Positions 52,633 to 64,000 of a DNA stretch of 64,000 bases are shown in pieces; positions within the stretch are counted from its first letter, which is position 1, and every line of letters starts with the position of its first letter. Source of the stretch: Moringa oleifera (Eukaryota > Streptophyta > Magnoliopsida > Brassicales > Moringaceae). The stretch spans positions 1-64,000 of the forward strand of contig JAJFZO010000581.1 of NCBI GenBank assembly GCA_021397835.1, in the 5' to 3' direction. The notes beneath the pieces were generated by a model, which worked only from the letters and a program-made list of their open reading frames with translations, was not told the origin of the DNA and ran no database searches. The translations under genes and the position numbers were made by a program.

Positions 52633-54539
52633 ATGGTTAGCCTAAGATTCATGCCGTTTTTGGTTCTTATGATCAGTTTGTTAACGGTGAAGAACTGTGA
52701 TTCAGTATCCACAGCAATGCCTCCAAGCCTTCCTGGGCTAGGGCCTTCTTATTTTGTGCCTGCCTATGGTCCTGGTCCTGCTCAGCAGTTCATGCCTTCC
52801 CATGGCTCTGCTCCTGATCAGCATTCACCTGCACCTCTTACACCTTGGCATCTGCCGGCTCCAAGCCCGAATTCCAAACCAGCAGTGCCAAGTTCTCCTG
52901 GATCTGACCCGTATGCGCCAGAGCCAGAGCCGGATCCTTACCCACCAGCTTCTGTACCCATCGCACCAGCAATATTGCCATACCCACCCACTTATGTACC
53001 CATCGCACCAGCGATATTGCCATACCCACCCACTTGTGTACCCAGCGCACCAGCAATATTGCCATACCCACCCGCTTATCCACCAAGCTCCGAACCACCA
53101 GTGATGCCGTACCCACCCGCTTATCCACCCAGCTCCGCACCACCACCGGCAATGCCGTACCCACTACCACCAGCAGTGCCGCACCCCCCTGCTTATCCAC
53201 CCAGCTCCGCACCACCACCAGCAATGCCTTACACCCCTGCTTATCCTCCCAGCTCCGCACCCCCAGCAATGCCTTACCCAACCCCTTCTGCACCAGCTTA
53301 TCCACGTGTGCCCGCACCATCGACGCCGTATCCACCGGCTTACGTACCCACCCCTAGTTCTGAGCCGCCCGCACCAGCACCAGCAAGGCCGTACCCACCC
53401 CCTTCGAACCACCGAGGAATAAAAGCAGCTTACTGGCCATCATTTAATGATTTTCCAGCTTCTTCCGTTGACACACAGTACTTCACACACATTTATTATG
53501 CATTCCTCTTACCTGAACCAAACACGTACAAGCTTGACGTTACCCCATTCGACCAAGAAAAGCTAACCGAGTTCATGGGCGCAATCCATACTCGAAACCC
53601 GCCCGTCAAAACTCTACTATCCATCGGAGGAGGTGGTAACAACCGGACCGTATTCTCAGAAATGGCCAGCACCGAAGAAACACGTGCAATCTTTATCGAA
53701 TCGACCATCGAAGTGGCTCGAAACTATGGATTTGACGGTGTTGACCTAGATTGGGAATTCCCTGGAAACGAACCAGACATGTCAAACCTTGCCTTGTTAT
53801 ATCAACAATGGCGCACAGCTCTAAATTATGAGGCTACCATCAGCGGAAAACCGCGTCTTCTTTTTACTTCTGCCGTATATTATGCTTCAAAACACAGCTT
53901 ATACGGTGAGCCCGCAACATACCCAAGTGATGCCATAGCTAAATATTTGGATTGGGTCAGCCCCATGTGCTTCGATTATCACGGGAAGTGGGAGAATTTC
54001 ACTGGGGCACAGTCAGCTCTGTTTGATCACGACACTGATTTCAGCACCAACTATGGAATCGGGTCATGGCTTCAATCCGGTATACCGCCCAAGAAGCTGG
54101 TAATGGGGCTACCATTATATGGGCGAACGTGGAAGCTACAGGATCCGAGCGTGAATGGGATAGGAGCACCGGCCATAGGCGTCGGGCCTGGAGACGGCAT
54201 CCTTTTATATAATCAAATCGTTGACTTCAACAATAACTACAACGCAACTGTTAGGTTCGACTGGAAAACGGTGTCGTACTACTCTTACTCTGGGGATGCT
54301 TGGATCGGGTATGACGACTCCCTGTCCATAAGGATAAAGGTCCATTTTGCCCGTTTACGGGCCTTGGGTGGATATTTCTTCTGGGCTCTTGGCCAGGACA
54401 AAGATTGGACCATTTCCGAACAAGGTATACCTGATTTTTTTTTTCTTTATTTAATTTCCTTTTTAATATTTTATTATGAAAAAAACTAACACATGCCACC
54501 TTTTATTTATTGGCAGCTTCCAAGGCGTGGGGGTATTAA
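52633..54539 (+). CDS. Proline-rich chimeric GH18 class V chitinase-like protein
   Basis: Two exons, 52633-54424 and 54517-54539, give 604 residues. Without the intron the frame would read on to an AT-rich tail; splicing restores the family ending QASKAWGY. Residues 1-25 are a signal peptide. About 29-260 are rich in Pro, Ala, Tyr and Ser, with a 14-residue repeat (VPIAPAILPYPPTY) three times and several PPAYPPSSAPP units. The GH18 domain runs from about 263 to 600. The catalytic DxxDxDxE motif is intact as DGVDLDWE (368-375) with the acid Glu375. MCFDYHG and GLPLYGRTW are also present. Usual plant class V chitinases are about 370 residues, so the extra length is the Pro-rich front. A secreted, cell-wall-associated enzyme or chitin-related lectin is likely; activity cannot be confirmed here. 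Confidence 0.93.
52951..53076. repeat. Three 42-bp in-frame coding repeats
   Basis: Units at 52951-52992, 52993-53034 and 53035-53076 each encode a 14-residue variant of VPIAPAILPYPPTY and differ by a few substitutions. The length is a multiple of three, so expansion keeps the GH18 frame. Further irregular Pro-rich units follow to about 53400. Confidence 0.93.
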
Positions 54540-57500
54540 TAACAGCGACAAATTCATTGATTTTATTTTATTTTATTTTATCATGTTTTTCAATAATGAA
54601 AGATAAATTCACTTGATGATTAAATGTGTTAATTACATGCTGCCCCTAACAATTAATGTACGCTTTAGTTATTGTTGTTAATGTTTGTTTCGGGTGTAAG
54701 GTTTCACAATTGGTAGAAAATACAATTTTGGGGATTAAGTAGGGTTTAATGTAATTGTTGGTTATTGTTATTAAATAGTACATTCACTTAATAACTTTAT
54801 AATGCAATATAAATTTAATCACATTTTTTTGTTAAAATATTTTTTAAAACTAATATAAAATCAATTTTATTATATTTTATACGAAGAAAATTATGTAATG
54901 ATAGTCAAAATAAATAATATTTTATATGAAAATAAAAAATTAGGCACTTAATATTTGAATTTTGTTTAAAAAAGAAATGAGAAAGTTAGAGAAAGGAGGA
55001 AGGTGTTTGGAAGGGAGTGTAAGGAGGAGTTATATAATAATGGAGGCACATATCCCTTAAGGGAGACAAGATTAGCTAAGCTTAAGCATGCACTAAGAAT
55101 CTTTGATATGAAAGCAAGGTAATGTGTTCCTTCTTCTTCTTCTGTTCCTTTTAAGACGATGCCCCAAGGCCAAAGCAAATTATCCCCATCACTTTATAAA
55201 GCGATGAATCTCAAGATTTTGCACCGAACATGAATCTTGTTCATATCTATTATTTTATAGCCATCATCTCTCACATCCTCGTAAGTGTTGGTTGGCCAAA
55301 GAGAGAGAGAGAGAGAGTAGAGTCTCTTATCATGCAAAATTAAATACCCAATTGAATAATAGTGGATCGTCAAATGATGCTTCTTTGAATAATCGTTAAT
55401 AACTTCATTGGGATCTTGTTTGCATCTCACCTCAACGGATGTGCTCGTATACCCCTTCTCCAATCAAAATTAATATCTTTTAAATTTAAAATATTTTAAA
55501 AATAATTTATTAATAATTTATTTTAAAATTATAAAAACTATTCAATTATATAAACAACTTTGAAACAGATGATATCTATAATATATTGTGAATCAAAATA
55601 ACATCACATCAGTTAATATGAAATTCAACGTCATAATAACTTATCAAAATTTAATATTTAGATTTTATGATATAAATCTAACAAAATTTTAATTAATATA
55701 TAAATAAAAAATTGTCAATATAATATGATTAATTAAACAGTGGATTAAGACACTAATCTTTATCTTGTAGGATAACTTTATGGGCAAAGTGATTGATTAT
55801 GCTATAAATCAAGATGTGATAATTAGAAAACAAGAAAGAGTAGTTACTTTGTTAATCAACTTTGGAGAGGCAAGAAGTGATGGAAAGCCATTTAATGTAG
55901 AAAGGATGCATCACATCATGGAACGAGCAAGGCACTATTGTTCTCGTCCTTATGTGGAAACCACACGCCATAGTCCTCCCCACTACAAATTGGCACACAT
56001 TTAGTCAAGGCCTTAGTGGGCATTCACATATAAAGCCATTTGGTAACCTTTTTTTTTTTTTTTTTTTCTTGCATTACTTCAATGTCGTCATTCGTCCCTT
56101 CACTTTCTCCACCAAACTTCAAAAATTCGTTGCCTCGCCTCCTCCGTTACTTTGCCCTATCTTGGGGCCTAAGCTTATGCATGTTTTCATTTGAATGAAA
56201 AATATTTTAAAATTTTAGATTATATTTGCTTTTTCATATTTTAAAAAACTGATTAATCAATTATACATGATAATTTAATTTAAATATCAATATTAAAAAT
56301 GTTTAAACAAATTATTTAAATTAAAATCATTACATAAAATTTCAAAAATATTCAAATCATCATAAAAACTTTATAGTTTCTAATACTAAAAATATGTATT
56401 TAAATTTTATATTATTAAAAATTTATAAAAATAACTAAAAAATATATAAAATTCAGTAATTGAATCAAAATGAAGTGTATAATTTATTTAAAATATTTTA
56501 ATATAAAAATAATTTAATTTTAAAAAATAAAAAATTAAATGTATAATTGATTCAATGAATACATTAAGATTTAAATTAAAAAACTGATTTAACTTATTAT
56601 TTTTTTATGTTTATCCATATTTATATAAATAATCAAAAATTTAAAAATATATAAATTAATAAAATAAAATAATATTTGAATGGCGTGATGTGTGAAAACT
56701 AAGTATTTATCATAAACTTCAATTTTAATTTTTGGAATAATGGCAAAAGATTATCTTATGCAGAGAAAGTAGACAAAGAAATTATTTTTGTTAATAATTG
56801 ATCGGAGCAGTTATTTGAAAAACAGTTTTTATCACAGAGATCTCTCCGACTTTTGAAGCAGAAGCCAGACCGAGTTGACTAGGCAGCATCGGTTTCACAA
56901 AATTCTTCCTAGGATTTGGGGTCCTTTATCTCATTCCCTAGCAGGGGCGTTTTGGTAATAAGGTAAACATGGGCGTTTTTGTGTTTATGGTCCTAAAAAG
57001 GGCGTTTGAAGCCTTAAAAGAGGAGGAAACCCTTAAAATTGGCAAAAACTGGTAAAAAGTTGCCTAGCAAAAGTTGAAAACCCAGGCACGCTCACGCCTG
57101 TCTCGCAGTTCTCAATCGTGCAAACTAAAAGCCTGGTCTGCCTGTATTTTTTTTACAAAATTATATGTAATAAAGCATATATTATAATTGGCATAAGGTA
57201 TTTAAATATGGTTTTCAATAACTTAGCAAACATATGTAATCCATCTTTGACTTTTATGAAATTTGGGTAAACTTGTTGATGAAGGTAAGCTTTCATTGCT
57301 TACGTTTTAATGCTTTTTGAAAAAAAAAAAAAGAATAGAATTACATGATTCAATTCAATGTATAGCTAACTGAAAAATTGTGCTGTGTATGAAGAAATCC
57401 AATTCAAGAAACTCAATTTAGTTTTTGAAGTTTAGGGGGTCATCATGGAAGCTAAATTCACTTCTAAGGTGATGCTGAGGCACGAAATAATGGATGAATG

Positions 57501-58221
57501 AAACAGGTAATGGATTTGATTAGATAAAAATGGAATATAATTTCAAAATTAAAATACCCAAATCAAGGGGGGATTGCGTAAGAATGTTAAAAATATTTGG
57601 AATTTATATTTTGAAGATATAATTACCAAAATAACAAAGAAATTCCTGTTTTATTTCTTACAGAATGAGAAGGTGGCAGCGTGTAATAAATCTGACGCCA
57701 CGGCATTAGGTTATTAGCAAGGAAACAAAGGGCATTACCATCAACATGGCATCAATGATTCCCCGCGCGTGAATATCACGAATTGTGGATATTCCTGCGA
57801 GTTAAGACCCGATTACCGTGGGTTAAGTGGAATTTCTTTGGGCTGAAAATGGTAAAAGAATCTTTCCAGTAAAAATTATTCCGTCTTCACTCTTCAGTCT
57901 CCGTCCAGCTTTCACAGTCCATAGATGGTTTAGATTCCTTATTCTTTAATCTTTTTCGCAGTTACTCTGTTAAATGCTCTCCTCTCTCTCTATAATCTAT
58001 TATCAACAGCATCCCTTAAAAAATCACTTCCTCTCTGTCCTAATTCACCCCTTAATCTTACTCTAAATTTGACATTTTCAAAATCCCACCCATTTTCTCG
58101 CTGCTATTGTTATTTCTGGCTTCTTGGTCTTGTTTGCAACCTTCAGAACAGAGATTAGGATCTTCGGCGTACCTTGTGAGTGTCTTCTTTGTGTTCTTGT
58201 TGGCTTCCTGAGTTGAGAAAA
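54540..58221. other. Intergenic region between GH18 and response regulator genes
   Basis: 3.7 kb with no recognised gene. It contains AT-rich blocks at 54.8-54.95, 55.5-55.75 and 56.2-56.7 kb (the last with a dispersed repeat), a GA microsatellite near 55302-55317 and a T tract near 56049-56067. A 74-codon frame at 55780-56004 (starting MGKVIDYAINQD) is unrecognised. The CT-rich stretch from about 57890 to 58220 looks like the response regulator promoter and 5' UTR. Confidence 0.5.
56200..56600 (-). repeat. AT-rich dispersed repeat, copy E (inverted)
   Basis: Reading the minus strand from about 56435 to 56340, the order of words (GTTATTTTTA, TAATATAAAATTTAAATA, TTTTTAGTATTAGAAA, TTTTTATGATGAT) closely follows 40248-40345. 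The match is the clearest sign that these AT-rich tracts form one repeat family. Boundaries are approximate. Confidence 0.45.
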
Positions 58222-61200
58222 ATGACTGTAGAGCAAGCAATTGGGGAACCAAGGGATCAGTTTCCCGTTGGAATGCGCGTTTTGGCCGTTGACGACGACC
58301 CAACTTGCCTCTTGCTCCTGGAGTCTCTGCTTCGACGATGCCAATACCATGGTTTGTTAATTTATTGATGTGCTGCTAAGTTTTACTCTTTATCTGGTGC
58401 TTTCCTCGACTAGATTTTGTTTTTGTTTAGTGATTTATGTCCAAGTCGTGAAAGATGTGAAATCCATGTAAATATTGACTTAATTGCATATAAAATCTTA
58501 TGCAATATCGTGGCTTTATTTTACCCGCTTACGCATCCTTTTTTTTTTTTTTCCTTGTCCAATTTGTTCTTCCTGTACTGCTTTGATTGTCTTTCTTTGT
58601 TCTGTGAAATGGGTCCTTAGAAATGCATTCCTTCAGTAAGATTTGTTTTTTTTGGTCGCTTGATAGATTTGTCCTTTTGATCTCTCTCTCCCTTTCCCTT
58701 TCTCTCTCTGTTTTTCCAAATCCTTTGGATTATTTGACTAAATTGCGCGGGAACCTTGAAATTCTCAGTTTTGTGGAGTTTTATTGAACTTTATTTGTTA
58801 AAAGGTTAAGATAGATTTATTATGTGAGGATATCTGTTGACTTTTTGGGCGTGTTATATTTTGGATCGTTGGACAATGAAATTGCTATTATTCGCTTGAT
58901 TCATTTCCACTGTTTTTGTGAATTTTCAATCCCTCGAATTCTTTCCAAGTTGGTTCTATTTAATACAAACTGTGGATTTTGCAGTTACCACAACAAGTCA
59001 GGCAATCACAGCACTGAAGATGTTGAGAGAAAACAAGAACAAGTTTGACTTGGTTATCAGTGATGTCCATATGCCAGACATGGATGGTTTTAAGCTGCTT
59101 GAGCTTGTGGGGCTTGAAATGGACCTACCTGTCATAAGTAAGCCCTGAACACTGTAAATGCCTTTTTGCGTTCTTTGCATCTTTGCATTCTTATTGGAGT
59201 TTCATAATTTAAACAAAACCCATCTTTATATCCTATGCCCAGCTGCGTTAAGTTTCTATGAACTTTTGAAAGTTTCTAATTTTGACCAACTTATAGATTG
59301 CAAACTTTTTCTTGTTTTCTTCTTTGATAAGTCATGTTAAATGCTAACTTCTGGAAAATTGAGACCCTTTGTGTTAATTACTTCAATTCTAAATTGATTT
59401 TTAGAGCTAATTGTTGGGATGTCTTCAATATCATTCATCCAGCTGTCAGTAGAGTTCTACGGACATATTTGTTGCATATGTATATTCAACTGGGTTTCAT
59501 TTGAATCATTGAAATATTGATATGTCTGCAGTGTTGTCTGCAAATGGTGATACCAAGCTTGTGATGAAGGGAATTTCTCATGGAGCTTGCGATTATTTGC
59601 TGAAACCTGTTCGAATTGAGGAGCTAAAAAACATATGGCAGCATGTGGTCAGAAGAAGGAAATTTGATGCTAAGGACACTAATACTTCCAACAGTCAGGA
59701 CAGGGCTCATGGTGGAAATGGTGAAGCTGCAGGAATGGCAAATTCCGATCAGAATGGGAAGCTCAATAAAAAACGGAAGGACCAGAATGAGGACGATGAT
59801 GAGGATCATGATGAGAATGGGCATGAGAATGAGGACCCATCAACTCAGAAGAAGCCTCGTGTTGTTTGGTCGGTTGAGCTGCATCGCAAGTTTGTCGCAG
59901 CTGTCAATCAGCTCGGCATTGATAGTATGTCTTTAATTACTCATCATCAGATCATTCCAGATTTCTTTTGTTAGGCACAGATTAATTTATTGTATTCTGT
60001 TAATCCTTCTACTAGTTATGTGTGAATTTATTTTGATTATCTGAAAAAATTTTATGATTCGTAAGATAACTGAAATATTGATTTTATCTCTCAGACTCAT
60101 TACTGATTTTTCACCAAGCAACTGGAACCAAAACTGTTCCTTCTGATGCAGAATAGATATTGTGTTCGTTGAATTTTTACTTATATATGTTAACTCATCA
60201 TCAAGCCTTTCATTTTATTTTACAATTGCTATTTTTTTTTTAATCTTTATCTTCCTTATAATGCAGAGGCTGTGCCGAAAAAGATTCTGGATTTGATGAA
60301 TGTTGAAAAGCTGACAAGAGAAAATGTTGCAAGCCATCTCCAGGCACGAAGTCTTACCCCCCAGTGTTGGTTCTTTAAGATGCACTCTGAACTTTTGCTT
60401 TCTTGGTAGCTAACTATGTTATTTATGGCTGCAGAAATATAGGCTTTACCTCAAAAGAATTAGCTGTGTGTCCAATCAGCAAGCTAATATGGCAGCTGCA
60501 CTAAGCAGCACAGATTCACTTTACTTGAATATGGGTCCTCTGAATGGGCTTGGTAATTTTCATAATGTGGGTGCATCTGCACACCTTCACAACACATCTT
60601 TCAGATCATTCCCACCTAGTGGGATGCTGGGTAGATTGAACAGTTCTGCTGCGCTAGGTATGCGTGGCCTTCCTTCTTCCGGAGTGATTCAGTTGGGTCA
60701 TGCGCAAAACCCAGGCAACACTGCTAATGATCAGGCCAAGTTCCAGCCGATCACACTTCCTGGAAACCATAGTGGGAGTATACTTCAGGGGATGCCAACG
60801 TCATTAGAACTTGGGGAACTACAGCCTAACAGGGGCGTTAGCCGCATTGGAGAGATCCACACTGCTATTGATGATATGATGGGCTTCCCTGTTTCTAGTG
60901 GGTTCCCAGATTCAAGGATTACTGTTAATAACATGCCTAATCCTCTTCTTGGTGTCTCAAACAACCACTTGGTGTTAGAAAGTTGCCTGCAAGAGGACCA
61001 AAGTGGTAAACTATTTGGGAACCAATCATCTGTATTGGGGGCCTCTTTAAGTGCAGGAACTTCTTCCTGTTTGCCAGATCCTGCTAGATGCAGCAATAAT
61101 TGGTCTGGTACTGTTCAGTCATCAGGTGTCCAACCACATTCATTTCCTTTGGGTCAGTGTTTTAAGCAGCCTACCTTCCATCCCACTAATACGAGAGAGA

Positions 61201-61688
61201 GTATGTCCAGAATGAGCTTGCAAATGGGAAACAATCAAAGTGACATGTCTTCTATATCTCCAGTGTCTATTCAACCAAAAGCAGATTTACAATGCCAAGC
61301 AGCTCCAATGAGCAGAAATTCTGGGCAAGTAATTAACAGCATTTCCCAAGAATGGGATGACCGTAAACAGGACGCTGTTTATCATTCGAGCACATTATGT
61401 AGCTCTGTAAGCTCCGAAATCCCTTTTAATGGTGCTGCTGGTCCATTGAGCCAGAACTTGGATCCAGATAATGCGCTTTTCTGTGGAAATATGGACTTCG
61501 ACCTAATTGGGCAATCAAATTTTCTTGATACCTCATCCATCAAGCATACCGATATTGTCAATCCAACTATGGAGACATCACTTAATCTAAAGGAAGGATA
61601 TCTTCTGGGCCAACCGAAGACACATTCTAGTTACATCTCTAATAATGTTGGATCCTTGGATGATTTAGTAAGTGCAGTGGTGAAACAG
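58222..61688 (+). CDS. Type-B response regulator, ARR10/ARR12-like (3' end incomplete)
   Basis: Five exons are seen: 58222-58351, 58985-59137, 59532-59924, 60267-60343, 60435-61688, giving 669 residues. The receiver domain (about 18-130) has acidic residues DDD at 24-26, phospho-acceptor Asp70 in ISDVHMPD and Lys119 in LLKPVR. A KKRK nuclear signal and acidic linker follow. The GARP Myb-like DNA-binding domain is at about 201-261 ([22 protein letters not shown]). The rest is a Gln/Ser-rich activation region ending [12 protein letters not shown]. These proteins are phosphorylated through the cytokinin His-Asp relay and activate cytokinin genes in the nucleus. The start MTVEQ and [14 protein letters not shown] fit the ARR10/ARR12 group. 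ARR12 has a final exon of about 24 codons; I did not find it, so the gene probably continues past the window or uses a short exon near 62015. The intron at 60344-60434 has a GC donor. Confidence 0.94.
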
Positions 61689-64000
61689 GTAAGACCATAT
61701 AACCCATTATGATTTCCATTTTAACTGTTTCTTTGAATGTGTTGGTACAATTAATCTTCAGGGAGTAATTGAGTGCTTTGAACATTAAGTCGGTGAGTCT
61801 ACTCGAGTGCTTAATGTTACTGTAGCACACTGAAAGGTTCAAACTCCTTAGGTGACTCAACAAGGCCATCTGTATTGTTTCTGAGTTCCTGCATTTGATG
61901 TATTGACCTTTTCATCAACTTAGTGGAAGCAAGTGGTGTTTAATGAAATAATTTTAGATGATAACATGGCAAAGTTAATAACAGTAACATGTGATCTGTT
62001 TGCATATCTGGCAGATCATGATGGCTGAGTAGTAGTAATATGTGGGGTATGTGCATGTGGTGTGCGTGCGTGTGTGACTGTGTCAGCTGTTAGTTATACA
62101 TGGCTCAAGAGTCCTTGATTGTTGTTTTTATCATTTGGTTATGACTGACGGCATGCTTGTGCTAAAGCTTTTGAATGAAAAAAATGGCATAAAACTAAAG
62201 TTTCACTTTACATTTCTGCAAGAATAAGTAGATTTTGAACATCATCGTGCCTCACAATCAGCCTTTGCACTTCTAGCTGTCTTGTACTAATCATCAAACT
62301 GTGCCCCTATTTTGTTCATTGGTTACCCCAAATTGTGCAAACTTATTTTGCAACTCAAAAACTCTTAATTTTAGCTTCACAAATATCACGGACTGGATTG
62401 CAGGCATCGATGCTTCTCTTGCCTTAGTTTCATCTGTACAATAGATTTTATTAATCCTTTACCAATTATCTAATAAATGTTTTAACTTGAAAGTTGCTTG
62501 TAAGAATCTATAATTAACATTTTTATCTAAAGAAGAAAACGAATCTACAGGTAATAAGTTTACAGAAAAAGAATTTTTTGTTTCTGTTTTTTTTGAAGAG
62601 ATTACTTCATCATCTTCCATCACTTTACATGGACATTTTAGCTTATAGCAGCTGTTAGTAGACATTTGAAAGAAAGATAATGATCATAAGTAATACATTA
62701 ACCAATTACCCTTTTTTAGGGGATATGTTATTTCAAGGACATGAGCTCCTTTATGGCAGCCTATAACAGGCTTTGATGAAATATATAGAGAAAATTGGGT
62801 GACAGTGCAATGGTTCTATGTACTGGCATCAAGGGATAGGCATGACTGGAAGAATTTTCGGGAAATTGTTATTATTGATTTAATCGCTGAATATTGGATC
62901 CTGTGTTTTTGTGCTGATCCTTATGGTTAATTGGACAAGTCTACATATCAGTCCATACTCATAACCTTTTAGACATCTGTTTTACTTGAGCATTGCACCA
63001 GATTTATTGAAAATTCATGATGAGGTGGAAGGAAAATGAAATACTTTTATGGTTAAATTTTTGAATTCTTTGATTCTATGTGATGTGATTTATGAGCATT
63101 AGGCACCTATGAACATGAGTCACATATGAAAATATGCTATTTGCCATTAAGGGGGCTTCTATAAACAAACACATTAGTTATTCTTCATGAGAACTGCATG
63201 TGAAAAATTGAATAACCATTTAACCTACTGAGTGTATGAATAGAGAGAGGGGATTTAATTTGTTGTTTACTTGTAAATGTCTGTCGTGAGCAATAAACAT
63301 ATTTCTTGTATGTCAATTTATGTTGTTTGCATGATCAAAATATTGATGTGCATATGCAAGTATTCTCATCTTAATGCATTCAAGGTAAAAAAATGACGTA
63401 AACCTACTGATGTGGTGCACATGCATGTTGCAAGCTTTTGATCGAAAAGCTTTTGAGAAATCTGAATAGCTTTGTTAATGCTTATAATCTGAAAGCGATG
63501 TGACAGTCTCCCAGGAGACGCGAGGCCTCCAGTATAAGGAAGTCCTGCTTCTGAATATTTTCTTTTATACACGTGTCTTCTTTGAACAAGTTTTACTCTT
63601 TATGCGGTAAAGTAGTCGAAATGATACATATGATCCTGGGTAAAGCAGAAACTTTGAGAATAGATTAGTTCCCCACACTATCCTGAGTATTTGGGATATT
63701 TTTCTAGCATCTGAGTTCATGAAGAAGGTTGTCATGTCTAGAATAATTCAGAGCACCCACTTCAAACTTTTGGTCGGGGCTAAGTTTCATGTTATTACCT
63801 TTTCTTTGAAGTTATCCTTTGAGGATATGTGTTCCTTTAGAGGTTGTCTGGCTCCCCTGGAATGGCTCACAAAGCAGCCAAAAATGCAGCAATCATTTAT
63901 CCAGTAAGTCTGTTTGCCACATACCAGGCCCCCTCTCCTTTAACTCTTGCAAGCCTGCCACGTGTAAAAGGGAGGGAGTCTACTCAGAATAGACTTAGGT
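61689..64000. other. Possible last intron of the response regulator and unassigned sequence
   Basis: The donor GTAAGA at 61689 starts an intron with no clear partner in the window. TGGCAG at 62009-62014 could join to a six-codon ending (IMMAE and stop at 62030-62032), but this does not look like the family's C-terminus. A GT-rich stretch lies near 62050-62090. The open frame at 63719-63907 ends next to a GTAAGT but is unrecognised. No other gene is seen. Confidence 0.4.

Noticed and set aside
52838..53335. 165-codon antisense frame and further frames over the Pro-rich GH18 segment
   Set aside because: GC-rich tandem repeats keep several frames open at once. The sense frame continues into a conserved GH18 domain, so the others are shadows.
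55780..56004. 74-codon frame between GH18 and the response regulator
   Set aside because: Looks slightly protein-like, but no family, splice partner or promoter could be supported.

Overview
This window is nuclear DNA from a flowering plant, most likely a core eudicot. The evidence is spliced genes with GT-AG introns, strongly AT-rich intergenic DNA, and plant-specific families: a type-B cytokinin response regulator, an AP2/ERF factor, an EAR-type QALGGH zinc finger, a DUF868 protein and a chloroplast aspartate aminotransferase. I could not identify the species. All exon models were read by eye from splice signals, frame continuity and family resemblance. Every complete model closes to an integral number of codons.

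Layout: (1) 1-3.6 kb is intergenic, with a CA/TA microsatellite and a perfect 269-bp tandem duplication. (2) 3.6-6.9 kb (+) is a ten-exon receptor-like kinase. (3) 7.9-16.9 kb holds two RPL39 genes in convergent orientation that encode the same protein and resemble each other through UTRs and introns; they flank an eleven-exon plastid aspartate aminotransferase (+). (4) 16.9-25.9 kb is gene-poor and contains eight copies of a 136-bp tandem repeat. (5) 25.9-26.5 kb (+) is an ERF003-type AP2 factor, followed by about 9 kb of gene-poor AT-rich DNA. (6) 35.6-36.8 kb (+) is a single-exon DUF868 gene. (7) 40.9-43.4 kb (-) is a DeSI/PPPDE peptidase. (8) 45.0-46.4 kb (+) is a mitochondrial p32/MAM33-family protein. 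(9) 49.3-50.2 kb (-) is a C2H2 zinc-finger repressor. (10) 52.6-54.5 kb (+) is a GH18 chitinase-like protein with an unusual 230-residue proline-rich front. (11) 58.2-61.7 kb onward (+) is an ARR10/ARR12-like type-B response regulator whose last small exon I could not find.

The genes are independently transcribed and form no operon or obvious pathway. They cover housekeeping roles (ribosome, amino acid metabolism, mitochondrial matrix), signalling (kinase, cytokinin response), transcription (ERF, C2H2) and cell-wall or defence functions (GH18). The intergenic DNA carries several diverged copies of an AT-rich dispersed repeat in both orientations. The most distinctive features are the proline-rich GH18 chimera, the 8 x 136-bp array that interrupts a potential ORF, the inverted RPL39 pair, and a GC-AG intron in the response regulator. 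I saw no clearly new biological system.
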